Counted from the stretch's first letter, positions 8,273-17,917 are shown. The stretch is DNA of 39,508 bases from Candidatus Nanopelagicales bacterium (GCA_017848795.1 JAFIHG010000017.1:1-39508), one strand, 5' to 3'. Notes: generated by a model not told the origin, from the letters alone. Numbers and translations: made by a program.

Positions 8273-9958
8273 GTGGCCACCTTCCGGATTCCACGATCGG
8301 CCGGACTGGTGGCGCTGTGCACGGTGCCCGTGCTGGCGGGCGCGCTGGTGCTGCGCGTGGTCGGGTTCGACTCCGCAACGGGACTGTCGCCGCAGTTGAC
8401 CGCACCTGCCGCGTACGGGGTGTTCCACGACCTGCGGTGGCTGATGGTGTACCACGAGAGCTGGCCCGGCCTGGCCGGTGAGGTGGTCGCGGCCGTGCTG
8501 CTGCGCAGCCTGCTCGTCGCTGGCATCGTGCAGCTGGCCTGGCCGGAGGACCGGCGCCGGCCGGCGTGGCGGGTGACCTGGGGACGAAGCACGTCGTACG
8601 TCGCGGTGACGCTGCTGCTGCTCTCCCCGTGGGCGGTCGTCGCCATGGCGGCCTCGGAGACGGCGCTGTCGTGGTTCCTGTTCGGCGAGCTGCTGCCCCT
8701 CGCCGTCCTCGCCGCCGCCCTCAGCCGCGGCGGGATCGAGCGGGGGTGGTGGCGCGGGCTGCCCTCGCTCGCCACGATCGGGTGGAGCATCGCGGCGTTC
8801 GGCTGGCTGACCGTCGCCGCGATGGTCGTCAGCTTCACCCCTGCAGGTTGGGACGTTCCCGTCGCTGCAGCGACAGCGGTCCCGAACGCGTTCCTCTGGC
8901 GCCGGCTCGTGGCGACCGTGCTACGCGGGCCGGCGCGCCTGCGGTGGTTCCCATCGGTGCCGGTCGTGTTCGCGCTGAGCCTGGTCTTCCTGGCGCTGCT
9001 GGGCCGGCTCTTCGGCCTCGGTCAGCAGCTCGCCGACCGGCCGCCACCGCAGATCCAGGCGGGGGCGGACCACCGCATCGCGGACGAGATCCTCTACGTC
9101 CCCGGGTACGACTCCTCGTACCAGCCGGCGAAGGGTGCACAGCGGCCAGGCGTCGTCTTCTACTCGTACGCCGGCGCGGACCACGACGGGCTCCCCGACC
9201 CGTACGACGCCGCGCAGACCCACCAGTCGCTCGACACCAGCGCCGACCTCCTCGCGCGGCAGGTGCGGGCGCTCGCGGCGCGGACCGGAAGACCGATCGC
9301 GCTGCTCGCGCAGAGCGAGGGCACTCTCGTGGTACGTGCCTACCTCGCGGAGCATGCGCACCGCGCGGTCGCGGCGGCGATCCTGCTCAGTCCGCTCGTG
9401 CAGCCCGGCCGGGTCTACTTCCCGCCGTCCGACGCGAGCGCCGGCTGGGGTCTCGCGTCGGGTTGGGAGCTGCGCGGGATGCTCGCCGTCGCCCGATGGT
9501 CCACCGGTGCGCACATATCGGCGGACGAGCCGTTCGTGCGCTCGATCCTCGCCCACGCGTCGTTCTACCGGAACCAGATGCTCTGTCCGGTGGCGGGCGT
9601 ACGCGTGCTCGCGTTCCTGCCGACGGTCAGCGCCGCCGTCGTACCGCCGGGAGCCGTCTCGCACGTGCCGACCATCGAAGTGCCCGGGCTGCACGCCAGC
9701 CTGCTGGGCCGGCCATTCGTGCAGGAGCGGATCAGCCGCTTCCTGCGGGGGTGGACACCTGGGATCGAGTCCGAGTGGTACTACGCCGTGATCCAGAAGG
9801 CGGCCGGCGCCTGGCAGGCGCCGGCCCTTGCGCTTGGGCTCAACCCGGTCTGGCAGCCGTCCACCGTCCCGGACGTCGCGTTCGGTCAGGACGGCTGCCG
9901 CGGTCAGGCGGGGCGCTTGTCGGCGACGAGCGCGACCGCGACCATCTCGCGGCGGTAG
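8273..9958 (+). CDS. Membrane-anchored alpha/beta-hydrolase-like protein
   Basis: A 561-residue protein with two parts. Residues 1 to about 260 are hydrophobic, with roughly six transmembrane helices (for example LVALCTVPVLAGALVLRVV and WFPSVPVVFALSLVFLALLG). The rest reads as a soluble alpha/beta hydrolase: ILYVPGYDSSYQP, then the nucleophile elbow LLAQSEGTLVV with Ser348 in an A-x-S-x-G context, then AAAILLSPLVQPG and a late conserved His in VPGLHASLLG. The substrate is unknown. The last 19 codons overlap the end of the convergent methyltransferase gene by 55 bp. The start at GTG 8273 has no clear Shine-Dalgarno, so it is moderately uncertain. Confidence 0.75.
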   Translation: MATFRIPRSAGLVALCTVPVLAGALVLRVVGFDSATGLSPQLTAPAAYGVFHDLRWLMVYHESWPGLAGEVVAAVLLRSLLVAGIVQLAWPEDRRRPAWRVTWGRSTSYVAVTLLLLSPWAVVAMAASETALSWFLFGELLPLAVLAAALSRGGIERGWWRGLPSLATIGWSIAAFGWLTVAAMVVSFTPAGWDVPVAAATAVPNAFLWRRLVATVLRGPARLRWFPSVPVVFALSLVFLALLGRLFGLGQQLADRPPPQIQAGADHRIADEILYVPGYDSSYQPAKGAQRPGVVFYSYAGADHDGLPDPYDAAQTHQSLDTSADLLARQVRALAARTGRPIALLAQSEGTLVVRAYLAEHAHRAVAAAILLSPLVQPGRVYFPPSDASAGWGLASGWELRGMLAVARWSTGAHISADEPFVRSILAHASFYRNQMLCPVAGVRVLAFLPTVSAAVVPPGAVSHVPTIEVPGLHASLLGRPFVQERISRFLRGWTPGIESEWYYAVIQKAAGAWQAPALALGLNPVWQPSTVPDVAFGQDGCRGQAGRLSATSATATISRR

Positions 9959-10713
9959 CGGCGGAACGTCGACCACATGTCGAGGACGCGTCGCAGCGCG
10001 GCCCGGTCCCGCAGCACGTTCCAGCTCAGCCGCAACGTGCCGCGCACCCCTTCGTCGGCCACCAGGCGCCTGGTCTGCAACAGCGCCATCGGCGCGGTGC
10101 GCACCGCCTGCACGGTAAAGCCGTTCCGCTCGAACAGCTCGCGCCACTCGGCGATCGTGAGGGGGCGGGCGTTGACCTTGATGGAGCGGGCGAGCGCGCG
10201 GCGGACTTCGGTCTTCGTGTCGTCATCGAGGTGGTCGGGGGTGAGCGCGAGCTCGTGGACGGCGTAGCGTCCGCCGGGCCGCAGCAGCCGGCGCGCCTCG
10301 GCCACGATCTCGGCCTTGCCACGGTCGGTCTGCATGGTGAGCATCGCCTCTCCCACGACGACGTCGTACGCGCCGTCCTGCAGCCCGGTGTGTTCGGCGT
10401 CCGCGTGCACGACCTGTCCGCGGCTGCCGACGACCGCGCGCACCAGGTCGACGGCGGAGGGGTCCTGGTCCACACCGGTGTACGACGCGGGGTGGGCCGC
10501 GACGATCTCGGACGCGGTACGACCGATGCCCGGGGCGAACTCGACGACGTCCGCGCCGGCGAGCCGCGCGTCTCCGAGCAGTGCCGTCGTCAACCGGGCA
10601 CCACCTGGCCGCAGCACCCGTTTGCCGAGCCGGGCGAGCAACCAGTGCCCGGGCAGATGAGCCACGTCGCGGTCCGCGAACGGCAGGCGGGTGGACGAGA
10701 CGCTGGTCGCCAT
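9904..10713 (-). CDS. Class I SAM-dependent methyltransferase, probably iron-regulated
   Basis: A 269-residue protein with a Rossmann methyltransferase core. Motif I is VVEFAPGIGRTASEIV (about residues 56-71), followed by YTGVDQDPSA (motif II), HADAEHTGLQDGAYDVVVGEAML (motifs III-IV) and ARRLLRPGGRYAVHEL (post-motif). The substrate is unknown; the layout resembles small-molecule (UbiE/COQ5-like) enzymes. The start is ATG 10713, with GGAGGT at good spacing; a longer frame upstream would run through the iron-box-like operator. It converges on the hydrolase gene and is divergent from metG, so it breaks the usual rsmI-metG neighbourhood. Confidence 0.85.
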   Translation of the reverse strand: MATSVSSTRLPFADRDVAHLPGHWLLARLGKRVLRPGGARLTTALLGDARLAGADVVEFAPGIGRTASEIVAAHPASYTGVDQDPSAVDLVRAVVGSRGQVVHADAEHTGLQDGAYDVVVGEAMLTMQTDRGKAEIVAEARRLLRPGGRYAVHELALTPDHLDDDTKTEVRRALARSIKVNARPLTIAEWRELFERNGFTVQAVRTAPMALLQTRRLVADEGVRGTLRLSWNVLRDRAALRRVLDMWSTFRRYRREMVAVALVADKRPA

Positions 10714-10728
10714 GACGCACCTCCGGAA

Positions 10729-10747
10729 GTAGGTAAGGCTCACCTTA
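10729..10747 (-). promoter_or_regulatory. IdeR/DmdR (DtxR-family) iron-box-like operator
   Basis: GTAGGTAAGGCTCACCTTA matches 15 of 19 positions of the established consensus TTAGGTTAGGCTAACCTAA and keeps its dyad symmetry. It lies 16 bp upstream of the methyltransferase start, where a bound repressor would block transcription under iron-replete conditions. It could also influence the divergent metG promoter about 60 bp away. Confidence 0.7.
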
Positions 10748-10805
10748 CTGCTCCCGGTCGCGAAGGTCAGATGTGCGCCGACACGGGTGGCGGGCCGGGC
10801 GCCCG

Positions 10806-10811
10806 TACGAT
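10806..10811 (+). promoter_or_regulatory. Probable -10 hexamer of a leaderless metG transcript
   Basis: TACGAT fits the actinobacterial TANNNT -10 pattern and ends six bases before the GTG at 10818. That places transcription start at or next to the initiation codon. No Shine-Dalgarno is present. Confidence 0.55.
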
Positions 10812-10817
10812 TGCCGG

Positions 10818-12464
10818 GTGTCCGAGCAGCCCGCGCCCAGCGCGCCCCGGCAGTCCACCGGCGGCACCAAGGCGTTCTATGTCACGACGCCGATCTACTA
10901 CGTCAACGACGCGCCGCACATCGGGCACGCGTACACGACCACGGCCGCCGACGTGCTGGCGCGCTGGCACCGGCAGCGCGGCGAGGACGTCTGGTTCCTG
11001 ACCGGGACCGACGAGCACGGCCAGAAGGTGCTGCGGACCGCCGCTGCGAACGACGCCGCACCGCAGGACTGGGCGGACCGGCTGGTGGCCACGGCGTGGC
11101 TACCGGTACTCGAGACGATCGATGCGAGCAACGACGACTTCATCCGTACCACCGAGACCCGGCACACGGAGCGCGTGCAGCAGTTCCTCACCGGGCTCAA
11201 GGACGCCGGGGAGATCTACGAGGGCGAGTACGAGGGGCCGTACTGCGTGGGCTGCGAGGAGTTCAAGCTCCCCGGCGACCTCGAGGACGGGACGGGTGAC
11301 TTCGCCGGGCAACAGGTGTGCCGCATCCATGGCAGGCCCGTCGATCTCGTCAGCGAGACCAACTGGTTCTTCCGCCTGTCGGAGTACGCCGACCGGCTGC
11401 TCGCCCACTACGAGGCGAACCCGACCGCGGTCGCGCCACCCTCGGCCTACAACGAGGTCGTCTCGTTCGTACGCCACGGGTTGCAGGACCTGTCGATCAG
11501 CCGGTCGACCTTCGACTGGGGGATCCCCGTGCCGTGGGACCCGGCGCAGGTGGTGTACGTCTGGTTCGACGCGCTGCTCAACTACTACACCGCGGTCGGG
11601 GGCGGCGACGAACCCGGCACGCCCGGTGCCACGCAGTTCGCGCGGGTCTGGCCCGCCGACGTACACCTCGTGGGCAAGGACATCCTGCGCTTCCACGCCG
11701 TCATCTGGCCCGCGATGCTCATGGCCGCCGGTCTGCCGTTGCCGCGCCAGGTCTTCGCGCACGGCTGGCTGCTCGTCGGTGGCGAGAAGATGAGCAAGAG
11801 CAAGCTCACCGGTATCGCCCCCAGCCAGATCATCGACCACTTCGGCTCGGATGCGTTCCGCTACTACTTCCTGCGCGCCATCGGGTTCGGCTCGGACGGG
11901 TCGTTCTCGTGGGAGGACATGAGCGCGCGTTACACCGCCGAGCTGGCGAACGGCCTGGGCAACCTGGCCTCCCGTGCTGCGGCGATGGTGGGGCGGTACT
12001 TCGACGGTGCTCTGCCCGCGCCGGGCGCGTACACGGACGCCGAGCACGCCCTGCAGCAGACGGTGGCGCGCGTGGCACGCGAGGCCGACGACGCCGTGGA
12101 GGTGCTCGACTTCCAGCGCGCGATCGTCGCGGTGAAGGCGTTCGTGGACGAGGTGAACCACTACGTCACCGACCAGGAGCCCTGGGTGCTCGCCAAGCAT
12201 CCCGAGCGCCGCGAGCGCCTGGCTACCGTCCTCTACACGATCTGCGAGTCGCTGCGGGCGATCGCTGTCCTCTACCACCCGGTGATGCCGAAGGCCACGA
12301 CCGCGCTGTGGGACCAGCTCGGGGCGGCGACCTCTCTCGGCCGCATCAGCGGTCAGCCGGTCGGTGAGGTCGGACGGTGGGGCCAGTTGCCGACCGGAGT
12401 GCCGGTGACCAAGGGCGCGGTCCTGTTCCCGCGGCTGGAGGAACCTGCGGAGTCCGGGACGTGA
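10818..12464 (+). CDS. metG: Methionyl-tRNA synthetase
   Basis: A 548-residue class I aminoacyl-tRNA synthetase that charges tRNA-Met. It has the HIGH motif at residues 34-37 (DAPHIGHAY), a cysteine pair in YCVGCEEF with a later C-x-x-H in the connective peptide, and KMSKS at residues 324-328. The C-terminal helical anticodon-binding domain (NGLGNLASR onward) is complete. There is no C-terminal dimerisation domain, as usual for short actinobacterial forms. The start GTG 10818 follows a -10-like hexamer by six bases. Its stop overlaps the tatD start as GTGA, indicating translational coupling. Confidence 0.97.
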   Translation: MSEQPAPSAPRQSTGGTKAFYVTTPIYYVNDAPHIGHAYTTTAADVLARWHRQRGEDVWFLTGTDEHGQKVLRTAAANDAAPQDWADRLVATAWLPVLETIDASNDDFIRTTETRHTERVQQFLTGLKDAGEIYEGEYEGPYCVGCEEFKLPGDLEDGTGDFAGQQVCRIHGRPVDLVSETNWFFRLSEYADRLLAHYEANPTAVAPPSAYNEVVSFVRHGLQDLSISRSTFDWGIPVPWDPAQVVYVWFDALLNYYTAVGGGDEPGTPGATQFARVWPADVHLVGKDILRFHAVIWPAMLMAAGLPLPRQVFAHGWLLVGGEKMSKSKLTGIAPSQIIDHFGSDAFRYYFLRAIGFGSDGSFSWEDMSARYTAELANGLGNLASRAAAMVGRYFDGALPAPGAYTDAEHALQQTVARVAREADDAVEVLDFQRAIVAVKAFVDEVNHYVTDQEPWVLAKHPERRERLATVLYTICESLRAIAVLYHPVMPKATTALWDQLGAATSLGRISGQPVGEVGRWGQLPTGVPVTKGAVLFPRLEEPAESGT

Positions 12465-13342
12465 GCCGGCGTCGCGCGGACACCGCGGCGGGCGGGCGCT
12501 CGCGCGACCTGACACGGCCGGAACCGCCCGAGCCGCTGCGCGTACCGGTCGTCGACACTCACTGCCATCTCGACATCGATGACGGCGCAGGGAGTTTCGG
12601 CGTCGACGACGCGCTGTCCGCCGCGCGTGCGGTCGGCGTGACGCGGATCGTGCAGGTGGGCTGCGAGCTGGCGAGCGCCCGGTGGTCGGCGCAGCTGGCC
12701 GCGGCGTACGACGACATCGTCGCCACGGTCGCGCTGCACCCGAACGAAGCACCGCGCATCGCCGCCGAGGAAGGGCGGGCCGCCCTCGAGGCGGCCTGGG
12801 AGGAGATCGCGACGCTCGCGCGCGAGCCGGGCGTACGGGCGGTCGGGGAGACCGGGCTGGACTTCTACCGCACCGCGGCGGAGGGCCGCGAGGTGCAGGA
12901 GGAGTCCTTCCGCCGCCACGTGCGGATCGCCGTCGAGGTCGGCAAGCCGCTCGTGATCCACGACCGTGATGCGCACGCGGACGTGCTGCGGGTGCTCGCG
13001 GACGAAGGTGCGCCGCAGACCGTGGTGTTCCACTGCTTCTCCGGCGACGTCGACATGGCGCGCTACTGCACCGAGCGCGGTTGGTACCTCTCCTTCGCCG
13101 GTACCGTCACCTTCAAGAACGCCGCCGGGCTGCGCGAAGCGCTCGCCGTCGTGCCGCTGGACCGGGTGCTGGTCGAGACCGACGCGCCGTTCCTCACCCC
13201 GATGCCGTACCGCGGCCGGCCGAACGCGTCCTACCTGGTCCCGCTGACCGTACGCGCGATGGCCGACGTGCTGCAGTGCGGCGAGGACGAGCTCTCCCAG
13301 CACTTGTGGGACAACGCGGCACGCGTCTTCGGCCCACTCTGA
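12461..13342 (+). CDS. tatD: TatD-family metal-dependent DNase
   Basis: A 293-residue TIM-barrel hydrolase. All metal-site motifs are visible: DTHCHLD (His34 and His36), GETGLDFYR (Glu), VIHDRDAHAD (His), VFHCFSGD (His) and ETDAPFLTP (Asp). Family members have 3'-5' exonuclease activity on DNA. The N-terminus has a basic, poorly conserved extension of about 30 residues. The start GTG 12461 overlaps the metG stop by four bases (GTGA). It sits in the conserved metG-tatD-rpfB-ksgA block. Confidence 0.94.
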   Translation: MSRRRADTAAGGRSRDLTRPEPPEPLRVPVVDTHCHLDIDDGAGSFGVDDALSAARAVGVTRIVQVGCELASARWSAQLAAAYDDIVATVALHPNEAPRIAAEEGRAALEAAWEEIATLAREPGVRAVGETGLDFYRTAAEGREVQEESFRRHVRIAVEVGKPLVIHDRDAHADVLRVLADEGAPQTVVFHCFSGDVDMARYCTERGWYLSFAGTVTFKNAAGLREALAVVPLDRVLVETDAPFLTPMPYRGRPNASYLVPLTVRAMADVLQCGEDELSQHLWDNAARVFGPL

Positions 13343-13399
13343 ACGTCGGCCGGCCGCCCCGACCGGTCGACCATGAGGTCGCGCGCCCTACCGCAAGTC

Positions 13400-13452
13400 G
13401 ATCATGACGTCACGGGTCGCTCCGGCGCGTACCGACCCGCAACGTCATGATC
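13400..13452. terminator. Long imperfect hairpin between tatD and rpfB
   Basis: Arms 13400-13419 and 13433-13452 pair over 18 of 20 positions (GATCATGACGT and CGGGTCG with their complements, with one two-base mismatch) around a 13-nt loop. It lies 60-110 bp after the tatD stop. There is no T-run, as is common for GC-rich terminators. It may end the metG-tatD transcript or be a dispersed repeat. Confidence 0.5.
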
Positions 13453-13499
13453 AACGCGAGGCGCTTCAGTCCGGCCGCCGGTGAGCCGATCCTCCTCCG

Positions 13500-14690
13500 G
13501 TGAGCGACGTACTGCCCGAGGGGCGATTCCTGCGGGCGCCCGGACTGCGCCGGCTCGGTCTCGGTGCGCTCGCCGTCCTCGTCACGATCGCGCTGGTCGG
13601 CTCACTGCTCGTCGTGCGGGCCCGGGCCGCGAGCCACCTGCTGCTCGTCGTCGACGGCCGGTCGACGACCGTCGTCACGGACGCCGCGACGGTGGCCGAA
13701 CTGCTCGCCGAGCAAGGAGTGCTCGTCGGCCCGCGGGACCGCGTCACGCCGGACCTCACTGCCGACCTCGGCACGACCGCCCAGGTCGACGTCGCGTTCG
13801 GGCGCCGCGTGCAGCTGACCGTCGACGACGCCACGCACGAGGTCTGGACCACCTCGACAGATGTGGGCGGGCTGCTCGCCCAGGAAGCCGTGCCGGGCGA
13901 GGCGTACGTCTCGCTGCCGGCGATCGCGCCGCTGGCGCGGACCGGCGCGCGGCTCACCGTCCGTACCCCGAAGCACGTCACGGTACGGGTGGGTGGCCGT
14001 TCGGTCCCCCTCGTCACCACCGCCGCGACGGTCGGCGAGGCGCTCGCGCAGGGGCCCGTGACGCTCGGCCCGGACGACCGGGTCTCGGCGTCCGCCCGCG
14101 CTGCCGTCGTCGAGGGCGCGACGTACACGGTGACCCGGGTGCGCCTCGTGGACCGGACCGACCGCACGCTGCTACGGGCGCAGACCCGGTGGGTGCGGCG
14201 GGCCGACCTGCCGGTCGGCACCACCCGGGTCATCGCGACCGGGCGGGACGGGGTGCAGGAGAAGCGGGTGCGCGCGCGCTACGTCGACGGCACGCAGGTG
14301 CGCCGCGAGGTACGGACGCGGGTGCTGTCCCGCGCGGTGGACTGGGTCATCGGCGTCGGGACGCGCAGCAGCGGGAGCCAGGGCAGCGGCGCGACCGGCA
14401 GCGACGTCAAGATCACCTACCCCAAGCAGTGGACCCCCGCGACCGGCAAGGTCGACGGTGAGCCGGACTTCGCCGCCCTCGCCAAGTGCGAGAGCGGCGG
14501 CAACCCTCGGGCCGTCAGCCCGACCGGGAAGTACCGCGGTCTGTACCAGTTCGACCTGCGCACCTGGCACGGTGTCGGCGGTGTCGGCGACCCGATCGAC
14601 GCCTCCCCCGCCGAACAGACCAAACGAGCGCGGATCCTCTACAACGACCGCGGCCGGGCCCCCTGGCCGTACTGCGGTCGCTACCTCTGA
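13500..14690 (+). CDS. rpfB: Resuscitation-promoting factor RpfB (secreted lytic transglycosylase)
   Basis: A 396-residue cell-wall enzyme that cleaves peptidoglycan and promotes regrowth. Residues 20-43 form a signal anchor (LGALAVLVTIALVGSLLVV). Three DUF348-type repeats follow (beginning near LLLVVDGRSTTVVT, VQLTVDDATHEVW and VTVRVGGRSVPLV). A G5 domain covers about residues 215-285. The C-terminal Rpf catalytic domain starts at FAALAKCESGGNP, with catalytic Glu331, and ends in WPYCGRYL. The usual sequence between these landmarks is intact. The GTG 13500 start has only a weak ribosome binding site. Confidence 0.93.
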   Translation: MSDVLPEGRFLRAPGLRRLGLGALAVLVTIALVGSLLVVRARAASHLLLVVDGRSTTVVTDAATVAELLAEQGVLVGPRDRVTPDLTADLGTTAQVDVAFGRRVQLTVDDATHEVWTTSTDVGGLLAQEAVPGEAYVSLPAIAPLARTGARLTVRTPKHVTVRVGGRSVPLVTTAATVGEALAQGPVTLGPDDRVSASARAAVVEGATYTVTRVRLVDRTDRTLLRAQTRWVRRADLPVGTTRVIATGRDGVQEKRVRARYVDGTQVRREVRTRVLSRAVDWVIGVGTRSSGSQGSGATGSDVKITYPKQWTPATGKVDGEPDFAALAKCESGGNPRAVSPTGKYRGLYQFDLRTWHGVGGVGDPIDASPAEQTKRARILYNDRGRAPWPYCGRYL

Positions 14691-14740
14691 GCGCCCCACC
14701 TGCCTGCCGGCGGCCCGGGGCCGGCACGCGGAACGGACGG

Positions 14741-14746
14741 TAGCGT
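14741..14746 (+). promoter_or_regulatory. Probable -10 hexamer of a leaderless ksgA transcript
   Basis: TAGCGT (TANNNT) ends six bases before the GTG at 14753, the same spacing as at metG. No Shine-Dalgarno is seen, so transcription probably starts at the initiation codon. Confidence 0.5.
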
Positions 14747-14752
14747 CGGGGT

Positions 14753-15655
14753 GTGACGGAGGACGGTGACGGGCTGCTGGGCGCCACCGACGTACGCCGC
14801 CTCGCAGCGGCGCTCGACCTCCGGCCGACCAAGGCCCGCGGGCAGAACTTCGTCATCGACGCCAACACGATCCGCCGCATCGTCGCTGCTGCCGGGCTGC
14901 TCCGCGACGACGTCGTGCTCGAGGTGGGCCCTGGTCTGGGCAGCCTGACGCTGGGGCTGCTGCCGGCGAGCGCTCACGTCACCGCTGTCGAGATCGACCC
15001 CGCGCTCGCGCGGGCGCTGCCAGCCACGGTCCGCGACCGGCGGCCCGACCTCGCCGACCGCCTCACCGTGCTCGCCGCGGATGCGCTGCGCGTCGTGCAG
15101 TTGCCCGGTCCGGAGCCGACGGCCCTTGTCGCCAACCTCCCGTACAACGTCGCGGTTCCCGTGCTGCTGCACCTGCTCGCGACCTTCCCGTCGATCGAAC
15201 GCGTGCTGGTGATGGTGCAGGCGGAGGTCGCCGACCGGCTCGCCGCCCCGCCCGGCAGCCGCACCTACGGGGTGCCGAGCGTGAAGGCGCGGTGGTACGG
15301 CGAACCGCGGCGCGCGGGCGTCGTCGGGCGCACGGTGTTCTGGCCGGCGCCGAACGTCGACAGCGGCCTCGTCGCGTTGCGGCGTACCGCCCCGCCCCTC
15401 ACCAGCGCGACGCGCGAGGCGGTGTTCGCGGTCGTCGACGCGGCGTTCGGGCAGCGCCGCAAGACGCTGCGCGCGGCACTCGCGGGCTGGGCCGGGTCAC
15501 CGGTCGCCGCCGAGCACGCGCTGCGCGCCGCCGGGATCGACCCGCGTACGCGAGGGGAGCAGCTCTCGATCGCCGACTTCGCCCGCATCGCCGAACAGCG
15601 TCAGGACGGCAAGACGGTCCGCGGCGCCGCGGTCCTGCCGACGGTGGCGCCATGA
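14753..15655 (+). CDS. rsmA (ksgA): 16S rRNA (adenine1518/1519-N6)-dimethyltransferase
   Basis: A 300-residue methyltransferase that dimethylates the two adjacent adenines of 16S helix 45. It has the N-terminal [11 protein letters not shown] substrate-site motif, SAM motif [11 protein letters not shown] at residues 56-66, the catalytic NLPYNV at residues 128-133, and the C-terminal [12 protein letters not shown] helix. GTG 14753 is used because the GTG two bases earlier is followed directly by a stop. The stop overlaps the ispE ATG (ATGA). Confidence 0.96.
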   Translation: MTEDGDGLLGATDVRRLAAALDLRPTKARGQNFVIDANTIRRIVAAAGLLRDDVVLEVGPGLGSLTLGLLPASAHVTAVEIDPALARALPATVRDRRPDLADRLTVLAADALRVVQLPGPEPTALVANLPYNVAVPVLLHLLATFPSIERVLVMVQAEVADRLAAPPGSRTYGVPSVKARWYGEPRRAGVVGRTVFWPAPNVDSGLVALRRTAPPLTSATREAVFAVVDAAFGQRRKTLRAALAGWAGSPVAAEHALRAAGIDPRTRGEQLSIADFARIAEQRQDGKTVRGAAVLPTVAP

Positions 15656-16605
15656 GCGGACTGCGCCTCACGCCGGTGTCGACCAGCGTGCCGGTGACCG
15701 TACGGGTGCCGGCGAAGGTGAACCTGCAGCTGTCGGTGGGCCCGCGCCGCCGGGACGGTTATCACAACGTGGTGAGCGTCTTCCACGCCGTCGCCCTCCA
15801 CGACGAGGTCGTCGTCAGCGAGAGTGACACGCCTGGGATCACGCTGCGCGTGGAAGGCGAGGCGGCCGCGGACGTCCCGACCGACGACTCGAACCTGGTC
15901 TGGACGGCGGCGCAGGTCGCGGCACGGGCGACCGGCCGCCGCGCCGACGTGCACATCCTGCTGCGCAAGGCGATCCCCGCGGCGGCCGGGATGGCCGGCG
16001 GCAGCGCCGACGCGGCCGGCACCCTCGTCGCCTGCGACGCACTGTGGGGCACGGGCATGGACCGCAAGCTGCTGCACCGCCTCGCCGCCGGTCTCGGGAG
16101 CGACGTCCCGTTCGCGCTGCACGGCGGTACGGCGGTGGGCACCGGCCGCGGCGAGCGTCTCACCCCCGCCCTCGCCCGCGGACAGTTCCACTGGGTCTTC
16201 GCCTTCGCCGACCGCGGCTTGTCGACCGCCCAGGTCTACCGGGAGTGCGACCGGCTGCGCGGCGACACGGCCGTCCCGCAGCCGCAGGTCAGCGAGGCGC
16301 TCATGAGCGCGTTGCGCTCCGGCGACGCGGCCGCCCTGGGCCGCGCGCTCACCAACGACCTCGAGCGGGCGGCGCTGCACCTGCGCCCGCAGCTCTCGCA
16401 GGTGCTGGAGGTGGGCCGCGACCACGGCGCGCTCGGCGCCGTCGTCTCGGGCAGCGGGCCGACGTGCGCGTTCCTCGTCGCCGACGAGGAGGCGGCGCTC
16501 GACGTCGCCGTGTCCCTCACCGCCTCGGGGGTCTGCCGTACCGTCAAGCGGGCCGCCGGCCCGGTCACCGGGGCGCGCGTCGTCGACGGTACGGGCGCGC
16601 GCTGA
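15652..16605 (+). CDS. ispE: 4-diphosphocytidyl-2-C-methyl-D-erythritol kinase
   Basis: A 317-residue GHMP kinase of the non-mevalonate isoprenoid pathway; it phosphorylates CDP-methylerythritol. It shows [22 protein letters not shown] at the N-terminus, the ATP-binding glycine loop [15 protein letters not shown] (about residues 110-124), the [13 protein letters not shown] segment and the C-terminal [15 protein letters not shown] motif. The start overlaps the ksgA stop, and the next gene begins two bases after its stop, so ksgA-ispE-ABC-F form one transcription unit. Confidence 0.96.
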   Translation: MSGLRLTPVSTSVPVTVRVPAKVNLQLSVGPRRRDGYHNVVSVFHAVALHDEVVVSESDTPGITLRVEGEAAADVPTDDSNLVWTAAQVAARATGRRADVHILLRKAIPAAAGMAGGSADAAGTLVACDALWGTGMDRKLLHRLAAGLGSDVPFALHGGTAVGTGRGERLTPALARGQFHWVFAFADRGLSTAQVYRECDRLRGDTAVPQPQVSEALMSALRSGDAAALGRALTNDLERAALHLRPQLSQVLEVGRDHGALGAVVSGSGPTCAFLVADEEAALDVAVSLTASGVCRTVKRAAGPVTGARVVDGTGAR

Positions 16606-17910
16606 CCATGGCCCACCTGCTCGGGGCGCACGCCCTGCGCGTGGAGTACCCCACGCGCGTGGTGCTCGAGGACGTGACCCTCGGCGTCGACGAGGGCGAC
16701 CGGATCGGCGTGCTGGGGCGCAACGGGGAAGGCAAGTCGACGCTGCTCGGGCTGCTCGCGGGCCGGCTCGAGCCGGACGCGGGCCGCGTCACCTGGCGCG
16801 GCGGGGTACGGATCGGCGTGCTCGACCAGTCCGACACCCTCCCCGACGAGCAGTCCGTCGGCCACGCGATCGTGGGCGAGCGCGCCGCGCACGAGTGGGC
16901 CGGCGACCCGGCCGTCCGGGACGTCATCGCCGGACTGGTGCCCGACCTGCCCTGGGAGGAACGCGTCCGCGACCTCAGCGGCGGCCAGCGCCGCCGGGTG
17001 GCGCTGGCCGCCCTGCTGGTCCACGAGTGGGACGTGCTCGCGCTCGACGAGCCGACCAACCACCTCGACCTGGAGGGCATCGGCTGGCTCGCACGACACC
17101 TCGCACAGCGCTGGCCGCGCGGCGCTGGTGCCCTGCTCGTCGTGTCGCACGACCGCTGGTTCCTCGACGAGGTCGTCACGAGCACGTGGGAGGTCCACGA
17201 CCGGACCGTCGAACCCTTCACCGGCGGCTACGCGGCGTACGTCCTGGCGCGGGTCGAGCGCGACCGGAAGGCGGCGCTCGCGGAATCGAAGCGCCAGAAC
17301 CTGATGCGCAAGGAGCTCGCCTGGCTGCGCCGCGGCGCGCCGGCCCGTACCGCAAAGCCGCGGTTCCGCATCGAGGCGGCGAACCAGCTGATCGCGGACG
17401 TACCGCCGCCGCGCGACCGGGTCGAGCTGTCCCGGCTCGCGACCGCGCGGCTCGGCAAGGACGTCGTCGATCTGTACGGGGCCGGCGTGGCGTACGGCGA
17501 GCGGGAAGTGCTGCGCGACGTCGAGTGGCGGATCGCGCCCGGAGAGCGCACCGCGATCCTGGGCCCCAACGGCGCGGGCAAGTCGACCCTGCTCGGGCTC
17601 ATCGCGGGCACCGTCGAGCCGAGCAGCGGCAAGGTCACGCGTGGCAAGACGGTACGGATCGGCGTGCTCGACCAGCAGTCCCGCGAGCTCACCGGACTGG
17701 GCGGTGAGCGGGTGCGCGATGTGCTCGCGCAGGCGCGCACCAGCTACCTGGTCGACGGCAAGGAGCTCACTCCGGCGCAGCTGCTGGAACGGCTCGGTTT
17801 CGCCCACGCGCACCTCTCGGCCCGGGTGGGCGAGCTCTCCGGCGGGCAACGGAGAAGGCTGCAGCTGCTCCTGGTGCTGCTCGCCGAGCCGAACGTGCTG
17901 CTGCTCGACG

Positions 17911-17917
17911 AGCCCAA
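17911..17917 (+). other. Left host/island junction (probable attL)
   Basis: Homology to ABC-F ends here. The host codons for LDEP read up to GAGCCCA, where the family would continue into ACC-AAC (TN); instead the sequence goes ACACTCAGGAACC. A short dyad follows (GGAACC...GGTTC, 17924-17939). The core size cannot be given without the right end. Confidence 0.75.

Noticed and set aside
13343-13499. Possible small RNA between tatD and rpfB
   Set aside because: A hairpin is present, but no promoter or T-run supports a separate transcript; terminator or dispersed repeat is simpler.
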